DNA of 64,000 bases from Neptuniibacter halophilus (GTDB lineage: Bacteria; Pseudomonadota; Gammaproteobacteria; Pseudomonadales; Balneatricaceae). Each line of letters opens with the position of its first letter. Position 1 is the stretch's first letter. This document shows positions 47,782 through 55,637 of this stretch, piece by piece. The translations under genes and the position numbers were made by a program. Below the pieces are notes generated by a model. That model was not told the origin of the DNA. It did not search any database and was given only the letters and a program-made list of their open reading frames with translations. The stretch is from the NCBI RefSeq assembly GCF_030295765.1, contig NZ_AP027292.1, positions 2,604,001-2,668,000 on the forward strand. Reading direction: 5' to 3'.

Positions 47782-48656
47782 ACCAGCTTCAACGCCGCTT
47801 CGCTCAGAGGCGTGCAGATATCTATACGGTTGCTGCGGTGAGGTACGCTGTTACAGGTGACGACTTCAGCCACATCGCTGAGCTGCTGGTAAGCGGAATC
47901 GGAGAACAGGCCATGAACACCAATGCAGCAGGGTTTCGGTAACCCGGCCCGCTGCAGGTGAGCGACCGTTTCGAGCATGGTTTTGCCGCTGGAGATGATG
48001 TCATCCACCAGTACCGGGGTGTGCTCACGCCAGCGCTCCACCTCCGGCAGAGAGACCTCTACATCGTAATCACCGTGGCGTATTTTGCTGAGTACCTGAA
48101 ACGGGGCCGAGGCGAGTTCTGCAACCTGTGATACCCACTGTTCACTCTCGCTGTCCGGTCCGATCAGCAGGGGCTGGTGGATATTTTCCCGGATCCAGCG
48201 GGCGATCATGGCGGCGGCATGCACCACTTCGCCACGCAGACTGTAGATCTGATCCAGCGAGTGGTAGCGATGCAGGTGGGGATCGAGTGTCACCATCCAG
48301 TCCAGCCGTTGCGAAAGGAGCCGGGCAAAGGGGCGTGACGAAACGCACTCACCCGGCTGAAAGCGCTTGTCCTGCCGCATATAAGCGAGGTACGGCGTGA
48401 TCAGACCAACCCGGCTGGCACCGAGTTCGAGCAATGTATCTGCCAGAAAATAGAGATCGAGAAACTTTTGGTTGGGCTGGTAGAGGTTGCAGAAAATGAT
48501 AGTTGAACGGTCTTTACAATCGCTCAGCACCCGCAGGTAACTTTCACCATCAGGGAAGCGGCGCAGACTCAGTTCGCCTGCTTCTGCTGCGATCTGTTCA
48601 GTCAGCTCTGCCGCGAGAGGGTTGTCGTTTTCCAGATTAAACAGCAGCGGTTTCAT
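47778..48656 (-). CDS. PRPP-synthetase-like phosphoribosyl protein
   Basis: This is a 292-residue homologue of ribose-phosphate pyrophosphokinase. It has RRFPDGESYLRV near the N-terminus, LITPYLAYMRQDKRFQPGE, DPHLHR, and the PRPP loop PVLVDDIISSGKTM. The catalytic flexible loop reads LSKIRHGDYDVEV, more like archaeal class III enzymes than the housekeeping KRR loop. It overlaps by four bases both the upstream AMP-phosphorylase-like gene and the downstream alkB-like gene. It may be a second, specialised enzyme rather than the housekeeping prs. Confidence 0.85.
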   Translation of the reverse strand: MKPLLFNLENDNPLAAELTEQIAAEAGELSLRRFPDGESYLRVLSDCKDRSTIIFCNLYQPNQKFLDLYFLADTLLELGASRVGLITPYLAYMRQDKRFQPGECVSSRPFARLLSQRLDWMVTLDPHLHRYHSLDQIYSLRGEVVHAAAMIARWIRENIHQPLLIGPDSESEQWVSQVAELASAPFQVLSKIRHGDYDVEVSLPEVERWREHTPVLVDDIISSGKTMLETVAHLQRAGLPKPCCIGVHGLFSDSAYQQLSDVAEVVTCNSVPHRSNRIDICTPLSEAALKLV

Positions 48657-50182
48657 GCGGATTTCTGCTCCTTAGTCAGCACGATAATGTCCTGATGATC
48701 TTCGAGAAATTCCACGGCGTAGCTCAGCTCGCCGGAGCTTTCGGCGTGAATGGTCAGTAATATCTGATTCGGCTCGACCAGACTGCCCAACTGGCAGTGC
48801 ATATCGACACCCGCCGCCAGATCCGCCGGAGCCCCCGCCAGTTTGGCAACTTTGGCCAGTTTGCGGTTATCAATGCTGCTGACCCGACCGCTGCCGTGGG
48901 CGATCAGTTCGTAGCGATAGGGCGCGATAGGGGGCTTTTTCAGGCCTCCCTGAGCCGCACAGATCGCCTGAAATTTTCCCCAGGCAGCCCCCGAATCAAG
49001 CAGCTCAAGCGCCTGATTACAGCCTTCGCCGGAGGGCAGGTCATTGACCATTTCCAGCATGGCTCCGGCTACTTCGGCGGCGCGCTTACGCAGATCCATG
49101 GGTTGTTGCGGATCATTCTGCAATACCTGAAGAATGTCCCGGGCTTCCAGCGCGGGGCCGATCCCCCGGCCGACCGGCTGGCTACCATCGGTAAACAGGG
49201 TCGTAATCTGCAGGTTAAGGGTTTCGGCAACCGCCTTGAAATTAGCGGCCAGCTTTTCGGCGGCTTCCTGACTGCGCACTTTGGCGGTCGGGCCAACCGG
49301 AATATCGATAACCACATGGGTCGCGCCGGCGGCGATCTTTTTCGACAGTACTGAGGCGATCAACTGACCTTCACTGTCAATATCCAGCGCCCGTTCGACC
49401 TGAATCAGCAGATCGTCGGACGGGGAGAGGCGAACCGAGCCGCCCCAGGCCAGACATCCCCCTTCCTGTTCAACCACGGCCCGCATCTGTTCCAGACTGA
49501 GGCTGACTTCTGTGAGGCTCTCCATTGTATCGGCAGTACCCGCCGGTGAGGTGATCGCCCGTGATGAGGTCTTCGGCATGGTCAGCCCGGCTGCGGTCAG
49601 GATAGAGACGATGATCGGCGTGGTCCGGTTTCCGGGTAAGCCGCCGACACAGTGCTTATCTACTACCACGGGCAAGCCCCATTCAATCCGGCTGCCGGAA
49701 TCGACCATCGCCCGGGTCAGGTCGGTGATCTCCCGGGTATTCAGCTTGTCATCACCACAGGCGGTAATAAACGCAGCCAGATGGACATCGGCATAACGTC
49801 CGGCGACGATGTCGTCGATGATTTCGCGTAGCTGTGCGGCGCTGAGTTCATTGCCATAGACTTTGGCCCGGATGTAGGCGTGGGAGTGAACCGGTTTCGG
49901 GTGGGAAAGCCAGATGGAATCGCCCTCTTCCAGTTGCAGACGGTTCCAGGCCGATTCGGAAAAACCGACATGGCCGGTCTGCAGAAGGTCGCCTGTCACC
50001 ATATTCAGGGTGGCAATAAGGTGATCTTTTTCGGTCCTGATCAGCACCCGGGAGAGCGCGGAAAACCCCTCCGAGCGGCAGACTGGACTATCCTGACGTA
50101 GGTAAACGGTAGGCTCCTGATGGGTATCCAGACCAAGACGGCAGGCGCTCAGCGGGGTCATGCGTTCAGGTACATAATTCAT
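48653..50182 (-). CDS. Thymidine/AMP phosphorylase-family protein
   Basis: This 509-residue protein has an N-terminal domain of about 90 residues resembling archaeal AMP phosphorylase, then the glycosyl-transferase core (DKHCVGGLPGNRTTPIIVSI, KTSSRAITSPAGTADTMES) and a C-terminal pyrimidine-phosphorylase domain. Archaeal homologues split AMP with phosphate to give ribose 1,5-bisphosphate and adenine. Adjacent to a PRPP-synthetase-like gene, this suggests a salvage route between nucleotides and PRPP. Length (about 500) fits AMP phosphorylase better than the 440-residue DeoA. Substrate is not known. Confidence 0.85.
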   Translation of the reverse strand: MNYVPERMTPLSACRLGLDTHQEPTVYLRQDSPVCRSEGFSALSRVLIRTEKDHLIATLNMVTGDLLQTGHVGFSESAWNRLQLEEGDSIWLSHPKPVHSHAYIRAKVYGNELSAAQLREIIDDIVAGRYADVHLAAFITACGDDKLNTREITDLTRAMVDSGSRIEWGLPVVVDKHCVGGLPGNRTTPIIVSILTAAGLTMPKTSSRAITSPAGTADTMESLTEVSLSLEQMRAVVEQEGGCLAWGGSVRLSPSDDLLIQVERALDIDSEGQLIASVLSKKIAAGATHVVIDIPVGPTAKVRSQEAAEKLAANFKAVAETLNLQITTLFTDGSQPVGRGIGPALEARDILQVLQNDPQQPMDLRKRAAEVAGAMLEMVNDLPSGEGCNQALELLDSGAAWGKFQAICAAQGGLKKPPIAPYRYELIAHGSGRVSSIDNRKLAKVAKLAGAPADLAAGVDMHCQLGSLVEPNQILLTIHAESSGELSYAVEFLEDHQDIIVLTKEQKSA

Positions 50183-50274
50183 CTGTATCTCTCCCTAATC
50201 TCATCAGTATAAGAGCCTTTGAGATTTGGGAAAACCGGAGTGAGCAACTCAGTACAGAGTTTTGCGGAGGGCCT

Positions 50275-50634
50275 ATGAGTCAGAAAGAATCACTACTGCA
50301 GGAAAACTGCGAAGCATGCCGCGCGGGTGTTCCTGCGCTGAGCCCGGAGGAAGCCAGTCAGCTCTTACAGCAACTGCCCGACTGGGAGATTAAACAGCAG
50401 GGGGCGGTGATGCAGTTATATCGGGCCTATACCTTTAAGGACTTTGCCGGGGCGCTGGCGTTTACCAACCGGGTGGGAGCGATGGCGGAAGCGTTGCAGC
50501 ATCACCCGGATATTCTGACAGCCTGGGGGCGGGTCGAGCTGATCTGGTATACCCATAAGATCGGCGGACTGCATCGCAATGATTTCCGCTGTGCGGCACG
50601 CAGCGATCAGCTTTATGTTGCTGATTCCAAATAG
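50275..50634 (+). CDS. phhB: Pterin-4a-carbinolamine dehydratase
   Basis: This 119-residue protein has the family motifs ALQHHPDILTAWGRVEL and THKIGGLHRNDF, with the active-site histidines. It dehydrates 4a-hydroxy-tetrahydropterin, usually for phenylalanine hydroxylase (phhA is not here). The cysteine pair ENCEACRAGVPALSPEE at the N-terminus is typical of the Pseudomonas protein. It is divergent from the AMP-phosphorylase-like gene and upstream of purU. Confidence 0.92.
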   Translation: MSQKESLLQENCEACRAGVPALSPEEASQLLQQLPDWEIKQQGAVMQLYRAYTFKDFAGALAFTNRVGAMAEALQHHPDILTAWGRVELIWYTHKIGGLHRNDFRCAARSDQLYVADSK

Positions 50635-50691
50635 CGGATCGCTGCTGCTAGAATAGGCCCTCGATATTTTTTGCTGCGGAGTGTTAGCTAG

Positions 50692-51546
50692 ATGGAACGT
50701 AGATTCAGGTTGGTTCTGGCCTGCCCGGACCGGGTAGGGATTGTGGCGATGGTGAGTAATTTTATCTCCAGCCACGGCGGCTCAATTTCAGATGCTAACC
50801 AGCACACCGACGGTACCACCGGCTGGTTCTTTATGCGGGTGGAGATCAGCGCCAAAACCCTGCCATTCTCATTAGAGGAACTGAAAGAGGCGTTTTCGCC
50901 GATCGCCCAGTCGTTCAATATGGATTGGGATATGACCGATTCTGCGCAGCCGAAAAAGGTGATTCTGATGGCCAGCCGTCAGTCTCACTGTCTGGCGGAT
51001 CTGCTGTACCGCTACCATGAAGGTGAGCTGGACTGCGAGATCCCCTGTGTGATCTCCAACCACGATGACCTGCGCAGTATGGTGGAGTGGCATAATATTC
51101 CTTACCACCACGTACCGGTAGATAAGGAAAATAAAGAGCCACACTTTGCTGAAGTCAGCCGGCTGATTCGTGAGCACAAAGCGGATACCGTGGTACTGGC
51201 GCGTTATATGCAAATTCTGCCGACCGATATCTGTGCGGAATACGCCCACCGGATTATCAATATTCATCACAGTTTCCTGCCATCCTTCGCCGGAGCCAAA
51301 CCCTATCATCAGGCACATGAGCGCGGCGTAAAGCTGATCGGTGCGACCTGCCACTATGTGACGGAAGAGCTGGATGCCGGCCCGATTATCGATCAGGATG
51401 TGATCCGTATCAGCCACCGCGATATGCCGGATGAGATGGTACGTCTGGGCCGGGATGTGGAAAAAACCGTACTCTCCCGTGGTCTGCGCTGGCATCTGGA
51501 AGACCGGATTCTGGTACAGGGAAACAAAACAGTCGTATTTAACTGA
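50692..51546 (+). CDS. purU: Formyltetrahydrofolate deformylase PurU
   Basis: This 284-residue enzyme has an N-terminal ACT domain (about 5-80, LVLACPDRVGIVAMVSNFI) and a formyltransferase-like domain. Catalytic Asn-His-Asp residues lie in NIHHSFLPSFAGA and LDAGPIIDQD. It hydrolyses 10-formyl-THF to formate and THF. Length and domain order match E. coli PurU. It starts 57 bp after phhB. Confidence 0.95.
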   Translation: MERRFRLVLACPDRVGIVAMVSNFISSHGGSISDANQHTDGTTGWFFMRVEISAKTLPFSLEELKEAFSPIAQSFNMDWDMTDSAQPKKVILMASRQSHCLADLLYRYHEGELDCEIPCVISNHDDLRSMVEWHNIPYHHVPVDKENKEPHFAEVSRLIREHKADTVVLARYMQILPTDICAEYAHRIINIHHSFLPSFAGAKPYHQAHERGVKLIGATCHYVTEELDAGPIIDQDVIRISHRDMPDEMVRLGRDVEKTVLSRGLRWHLEDRILVQGNKTVVFN

Positions 51547-51688
51547 TCCGCGTCAGGCTCCTTATATTGCGGTCAGCGTGGAAGGGTGCAACTATAGGCT
51601 ATCACCGGGTGAATGACCGTTCTGGTCGGAACAGATTCCCGGCAGAGCAGATGCCAGCAGACGCGCTGCATGGTATGGAGGAGCGGTA

Positions 51689-52096
51689 ATGTTACGATCT
51701 GTTAAAGCTCAGGACTACATGTGTAAGGACCTGATTACCTTTACCCCGGAAACTGATCTGTTTGAAGCGATCAACAAATTGGTAAACCATCAGATTACCG
51801 GAGCCCCGGTTGTGGACAGCAGTGGTAATCTGGTCGGCCTGATGTCTGAGGTGGACTGCCTGAAGGCGATTCTGACGCTGACCTATCACGAAGAGGAGAT
51901 GGGCGGAATAGTCGGCACCTATATGTCTGAAGAGGTTCATACGATCAACTATGATGCGGACATCATCAAGGTGGCCGAGGAGTTTATCCACAACCGCCGG
52001 CGTCGTCTTCCGGTAGTAAAAGATGGTAGACTGATCGGCCAGATAAGCCGTCGCGATGTGCTGCGTGCGGTAGCCCGTTTTGCGGAAGACGGTTGA
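51689..52096 (+). CDS. Tandem CBS-domain protein
   Basis: This 135-residue protein consists of two CBS domains: residues about 6-60 (AQDYMCKDLITFTPETDLFE, ITGAPVVDSSGNLVGLMSE) and 75-130 (RRRLPVVKDGRLIGQISRRD). CBS pairs bind adenine nucleotides such as AMP or ATP. No effector domain is attached. It lies 142 bp after purU and is followed by an intrinsic terminator at 52114. Confidence 0.9.
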   Translation: MLRSVKAQDYMCKDLITFTPETDLFEAINKLVNHQITGAPVVDSSGNLVGLMSEVDCLKAILTLTYHEEEMGGIVGTYMSEEVHTINYDADIIKVAEEFIHNRRRRLPVVKDGRLIGQISRRDVLRAVARFAEDG

Positions 52097-52113
52097 TCGT
52101 TCCGGATACTGAG

Positions 52114-52141
52114 AAGCCGCAGTTCTGACTGCGGCTTTTTT
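52114..52141 (+). terminator. Intrinsic terminator after the CBS protein gene
   Basis: AAGCCGCAG-TTCTGA-CTGCGGCTT is a 9-bp stem followed by T residues. Confidence 0.92.
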
Positions 52142-52193
52142 ATTTCTGGGGTATGATTAGTCAGTCCCTGCTTTTTACTGCTGAATCGAGTTG

Positions 52194-53129
52194 ATGAGTT
52201 ATACCTTTCCCGAAACACCTGTTTTGCTTTATCCCTCCATGGCCAGAGAACTGGGGGTAGAAGCGGCTGTACTGCTCAGTCTCTATCATCAGCAGGCTGA
52301 ACGGCTGCCGGGCTTCCCGGCCGAAGAGCCCGAACTGATCTTTTCCCACGCTCAGTGGCTGACGCTGGGGCAGTTCTGGGAGGAAGAGCAACTGGCGCAA
52401 CTGACAAATGTTCTGGTTGAAGCCGGAATTATTGAAGCCGCCTTTATGCACGATGGCCGGGTCCAGATCCGTTTTGTTGCTGATGGTGCAGTCACTGAAG
52501 CAGAACCGGAAACAGAGCTGGAGATGGTGAGCCGGTTACCGGTTGTTGAAGCGGTTCCGTCAGCGCCACCACCACCGCCTCCCGTGGCTGAGCCTGCGAC
52601 CTATACTCAGGAGGCTTATCCCGAACTGCAGGATACGCCCTATTACCCGGATACAGCACCGGTTCAGCCGGCGCAGTCTGCACCCCGTCCGGGCCCTGCG
52701 CCTACCTTTGGTGGCAGCATCGGCTGGGCGCGCAGAACCCGTCAGGGGGATGAGCTGCAGGCCTTGTTCCGTCAGCATGAGCAGCGCAACAAACAGATGC
52801 ATCCGATGGAGCTGGGCTGGCAACCATCAGAGAACTTTTATGCATTGCTACCGCGGCATAATATCTCGCCACAGTTTGCGCAGACCTGCCTCGATGAGTT
52901 TGTGCTTTACTGGTTAGATAAGGACCGTAAAGAAACCAACTGGGATCAGAAATTCCTTGGTTGGGTTAAGAGAGAGTGGGTGAAGAAGCAGACCCAGGAG
53001 GGGCGTCAGCAACGCCTCAGTCAAGAACAGCAAGCAGGTTTCAGTCATGAAAACCCCCGCAGAGATACTCGCGAAAAACGCCAACGGGTTACCGCAGCCA
53101 TCATGGACATCAAGGACACCGACTGGTGA
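52194..53129 (+). CDS. DnaT-like DNA-binding protein
   Basis: This 311-residue protein has an N-terminal helical domain (about 1-95; ARELGVEAAVLLSLYHQQ), a Pro-rich linker (about 115-175) and a C-terminal segment with the DnaT-type pattern ETNWDQKFLGWVKREWVKK near 262-280. DnaT-like domains bind single-stranded DNA and help load the replicative helicase at restart. It overlaps the next gene, a phage P-like protein, by 83 bp, which suggests a coupled loader pair. Function is inferred. Confidence 0.72.
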   Translation: MSYTFPETPVLLYPSMARELGVEAAVLLSLYHQQAERLPGFPAEEPELIFSHAQWLTLGQFWEEEQLAQLTNVLVEAGIIEAAFMHDGRVQIRFVADGAVTEAEPETELEMVSRLPVVEAVPSAPPPPPPVAEPATYTQEAYPELQDTPYYPDTAPVQPAQSAPRPGPAPTFGGSIGWARRTRQGDELQALFRQHEQRNKQMHPMELGWQPSENFYALLPRHNISPQFAQTCLDEFVLYWLDKDRKETNWDQKFLGWVKREWVKKQTQEGRQQRLSQEQQAGFSHENPRRDTREKRQRVTAAIMDIKDTDW

Positions 53130-53847
53130 AGACGCTGCGCACTCGGAAGCCTCGCCCAACGAGCTGAGTGTGCAGACCAAAACGCTGGTGAACATGATTT
53201 TTGCCCGGTTTATGGCGATCTACGGGCATAAGTTCAAAAGCTGCTTTGAAACTCAGGATGAGATTCGTATTGCCAAGCGTGAGTGGGCGCTGAGTCTGGG
53301 TGACTACAGTGAACCGGAGCTGGTGGCGGCGATCGATTACTGTAAAGAACACAGTGCCTGGATGCCGACCATCTCTGAATTTCTCAAGGTGCTGCGTAAC
53401 CTGACCGGTGATTACGGTTTGCCCCCGGCGAAAGCCGCGTATGAGGAAGCAGCCCTGCATGCTGAGCACGCCTCAACCCATCACTGGACTCATCCGGCTA
53501 TCTATCACGCGGCTAAAGCGACCGGCTGGTTTCGGATACGCTCTGAGGATCAGGTCGATGTGTTTCCTGATTTTCGCTACAACTATGAGGTGATCTGCCG
53601 TCGGGTGCGGGCGGGTGAATCACTCGATCTGCCGGTGCCGGTAGCCCTGCCGGATAAAAGCGACAGCGGTCTGTTCGAATTTATCCAGCGCTGGGGCGAA
53701 GAGCATCAGCTCAGGCCGGAAGTGGCCAGCAAGTGGCTCTACTATCTGACCAAGCCGAAGGGTACTCAGATTCGGCAGCGGTTCCGTCAGCAGGCGCAGG
53801 TTGAAGCCAGCGCCATGGGCATTCAGCTCCCTGACGACTACCAGTAA
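53047..53847 (+). CDS. Replication protein P-like helicase loader
   Basis: This 266-residue protein resembles phage lambda replication protein P and chromosomal relatives in pseudomonads. Recognisable segments are VNMIFARFMAIYGHKFKSCF and IRIAKREWALSLGDYSEPEL, followed by AWMPTISEFLKV. P-type proteins load DnaB. The start at 53047 lies inside the DnaT-like gene (83-bp overlap); a later start is possible. No other phage genes surround it, so this looks domesticated rather than prophage. Confidence 0.72.
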   Translation: MKTPAEILAKNANGLPQPSWTSRTPTGEDAAHSEASPNELSVQTKTLVNMIFARFMAIYGHKFKSCFETQDEIRIAKREWALSLGDYSEPELVAAIDYCKEHSAWMPTISEFLKVLRNLTGDYGLPPAKAAYEEAALHAEHASTHHWTHPAIYHAAKATGWFRIRSEDQVDVFPDFRYNYEVICRRVRAGESLDLPVPVALPDKSDSGLFEFIQRWGEEHQLRPEVASKWLYYLTKPKGTQIRQRFRQQAQVEASAMGIQLPDDYQ

Positions 53848-53850
53848 GTT

Positions 53851-55173
53851 TTATTCCTGTTTATACAGCGCTGCGGCGATGTCGTGGCGCTTAAGCAGTT
53901 TGTAGAAGTCGGTGCGGTTACGGCCGGCAATCTTCGCCGCCTGACTCACATTGCCCTCGGTTATCTGCAACACCTTACGCAGATAGCGCGCTTCGAACTC
54001 CGCACGGGCATCGTTAAAGTTGGGTATCACCTGCTCCTGATTGGCCAGTGCACGGCTGACTGCGCTGTCGGAGATCACCGGGGTGGTGCTCAGGGCGATG
54101 ACCCGTTCAATCACATTTTCCAGTTGTCGTACATTGCCCGGCCAGGCCGACTGGGCCAGCAGTTGCAGGGCAGCACTGGAGATGCTTTTAACTTTCGGAT
54201 TGTGACGTTTAGCCGCCTGTTCCACAAAGTAACGCGCCAGTGGGGGGATATCTTCCGGCCGTTCCGACAAGGGGGGCAGGTGCAGATTCACTACATTCAG
54301 ACGGTAAAACAGGTCTTCACGGAACTGATTTTCCTGCATAGCCTGCTCCAGATTGCGATGGGTTGCCGAGATCAGGCGGACATCTACCGGAATGGTTTCG
54401 GTACTGCCCACCGGCCTGATCTGGCGCTCCTGCAACACCCGTAACAGTTTTACCTGCAGCGGTTGTGGCATATCACCAATCTCATCGAGAAACAGGCTGC
54501 CACCGTCAGCCGCCTGAAACAATCCTTCATGTTTATTCACTGCGCCGGTGAACGCCCCTTTAGCATGACCAAACAGTTCGGATTCGAGCAGTTGTTCCGG
54601 CAGGGCACCGCAGTTAATGGCGATAAAGGGTTGGTCCCGGCGTGGGCTGGCGCGGTGGATCGCATTGGCCATCAGTTCCTTACCACTGCCGCTGGGGCCG
54701 GTAATCAGCACGCTGACATCGGAGGCCGCAATCTGTTCCGCTTCCAGCAGGAGACTCTCCATCACCGGGCTGCGGCTGATAATCCGGCTGCGCCAGTCTT
54801 CCGGAGTACGGCTGGTGCTCGCCAGCGCGGCTTCGATGGTTTTCAGTAACTGATCGCGGTCGATCGGTTTGGTGAGAAAGCCAAATACCCCCTGTTGGGT
54901 GGCGGTAACTGCCTCCGGTATCGAACCGTGGGCGGTGATGATGACCACCGGTAACTGAGGGTAAAGGCGCTGCACCTGAGCAAACAGGCCCATGCCGTCC
55001 ATGCCCTCCATACGCAGGTCGGTAATCAGCAGATCGACCTGTTCATCAAGCATGGTCAGTGCCTGTTCAGCACTTTCAGCGCAACTGACCCGGTACCCGC
55101 TGGCTTCAAGTCGCAGTGACAGCAGTTTCAGCAGCGAGGGGTCATCGTCAACCAGTAACAGATGCGGGGTCAT
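53851..55173 (-). CDS. glrR: Sigma-54-dependent response regulator, GlrR-like
   Basis: This 440-residue NtrC-family protein has a receiver domain (Asp52 in LLITDLRMEG), an AAA+ domain with Walker A GPSGSGKE (159-166) and the sigma-54 contact motif GAFTGA (206-211), and a C-terminal Fis-type helix-turn-helix (KIAGRNRTDFYKLLKRHDI). It activates sigma-54 promoters; the sigma factor RpoN is encoded at 2592-4094. It overlaps the upstream lipoprotein gene by four bases in the glrK-qseG-glrR operon. Confidence 0.92.
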   Translation of the reverse strand: MTPHLLLVDDDPSLLKLLSLRLEASGYRVSCAESAEQALTMLDEQVDLLITDLRMEGMDGMGLFAQVQRLYPQLPVVIITAHGSIPEAVTATQQGVFGFLTKPIDRDQLLKTIEAALASTSRTPEDWRSRIISRSPVMESLLLEAEQIAASDVSVLITGPSGSGKELMANAIHRASPRRDQPFIAINCGALPEQLLESELFGHAKGAFTGAVNKHEGLFQAADGGSLFLDEIGDMPQPLQVKLLRVLQERQIRPVGSTETIPVDVRLISATHRNLEQAMQENQFREDLFYRLNVVNLHLPPLSERPEDIPPLARYFVEQAAKRHNPKVKSISSAALQLLAQSAWPGNVRQLENVIERVIALSTTPVISDSAVSRALANQEQVIPNFNDARAEFEARYLRKVLQITEGNVSQAAKIAGRNRTDFYKLLKRHDIAAALYKQE

Positions 55174-55637
55174 TCCTGCGCCTCCCGCTGTCTGCTGAGG
55201 TCGGATTCGATCTGGGTCAGGGCATCAATCTTCAGTTTCAGTGCCTGATTGGCGGCTTCCAGATTGTCCTGTTCGGCACGCATCCACATCAGGCTGGAAG
55301 TGAGCTGGTTGCGCATATCCAGATAGCGATCGCCGGGGCAGGTCGGCGCCTGACTGAGGTCGAGCCGGGCAAAATGCCGTCGGGCCTGCTGTAGCTGGTC
55401 GGTCGAAGAGAGCGGCGTTGCGAGTATCAGTGCAAGCAGCTCGTTGTCCTTGTCGCGAATGGCGCGCTGCATAATCCCGCTGCGCGCTTCCGGCTGGCTG
55501 AGGAAACGCTTTTCAGTCTCCTGCAGGCTGGCCAGCCGCTGTGGACTGATCTTGCAGCTCTGTTCCTGCGTTTGCAGTGCCTGAGGCTGCAACTGACAGC
55601 CCTGCAGGAATAGAATCAGCAGCCAGTACTTAGGCAT
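55170..55637 (-). CDS. qseG: QseG-like lipoprotein
   Basis: This 155-residue protein starts MPKYWLLILFLQGC, with a lipobox (FLQGC) placing Cys14 as the lipidated residue. It is helical and Arg/Gln-rich with a C-terminal coiled coil (about 115-150). It sits between the kinase and the response regulator, the position of QseG (YfhG) in E. coli. The ATG at 55637 overlaps the kinase stop by eight bases; an upstream start at 55694 is less likely. QseG helps activate the kinase in enterobacteria. Confidence 0.8.
   Translation of the reverse strand: MPKYWLLILFLQGCQLQPQALQTQEQSCKISPQRLASLQETEKRFLSQPEARSGIMQRAIRDKDNELLALILATPLSSTDQLQQARRHFARLDLSQAPTCPGDRYLDMRNQLTSSLMWMRAEQDNLEAANQALKLKIDALTQIESDLSRQREAQE

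Noticed and set aside
52194-53847. Prophage remnant containing the DnaT-like and P-like genes
   Set aside because: No integrase, repressor, structural gene or att-like repeat nearby; neighbours are core genes.
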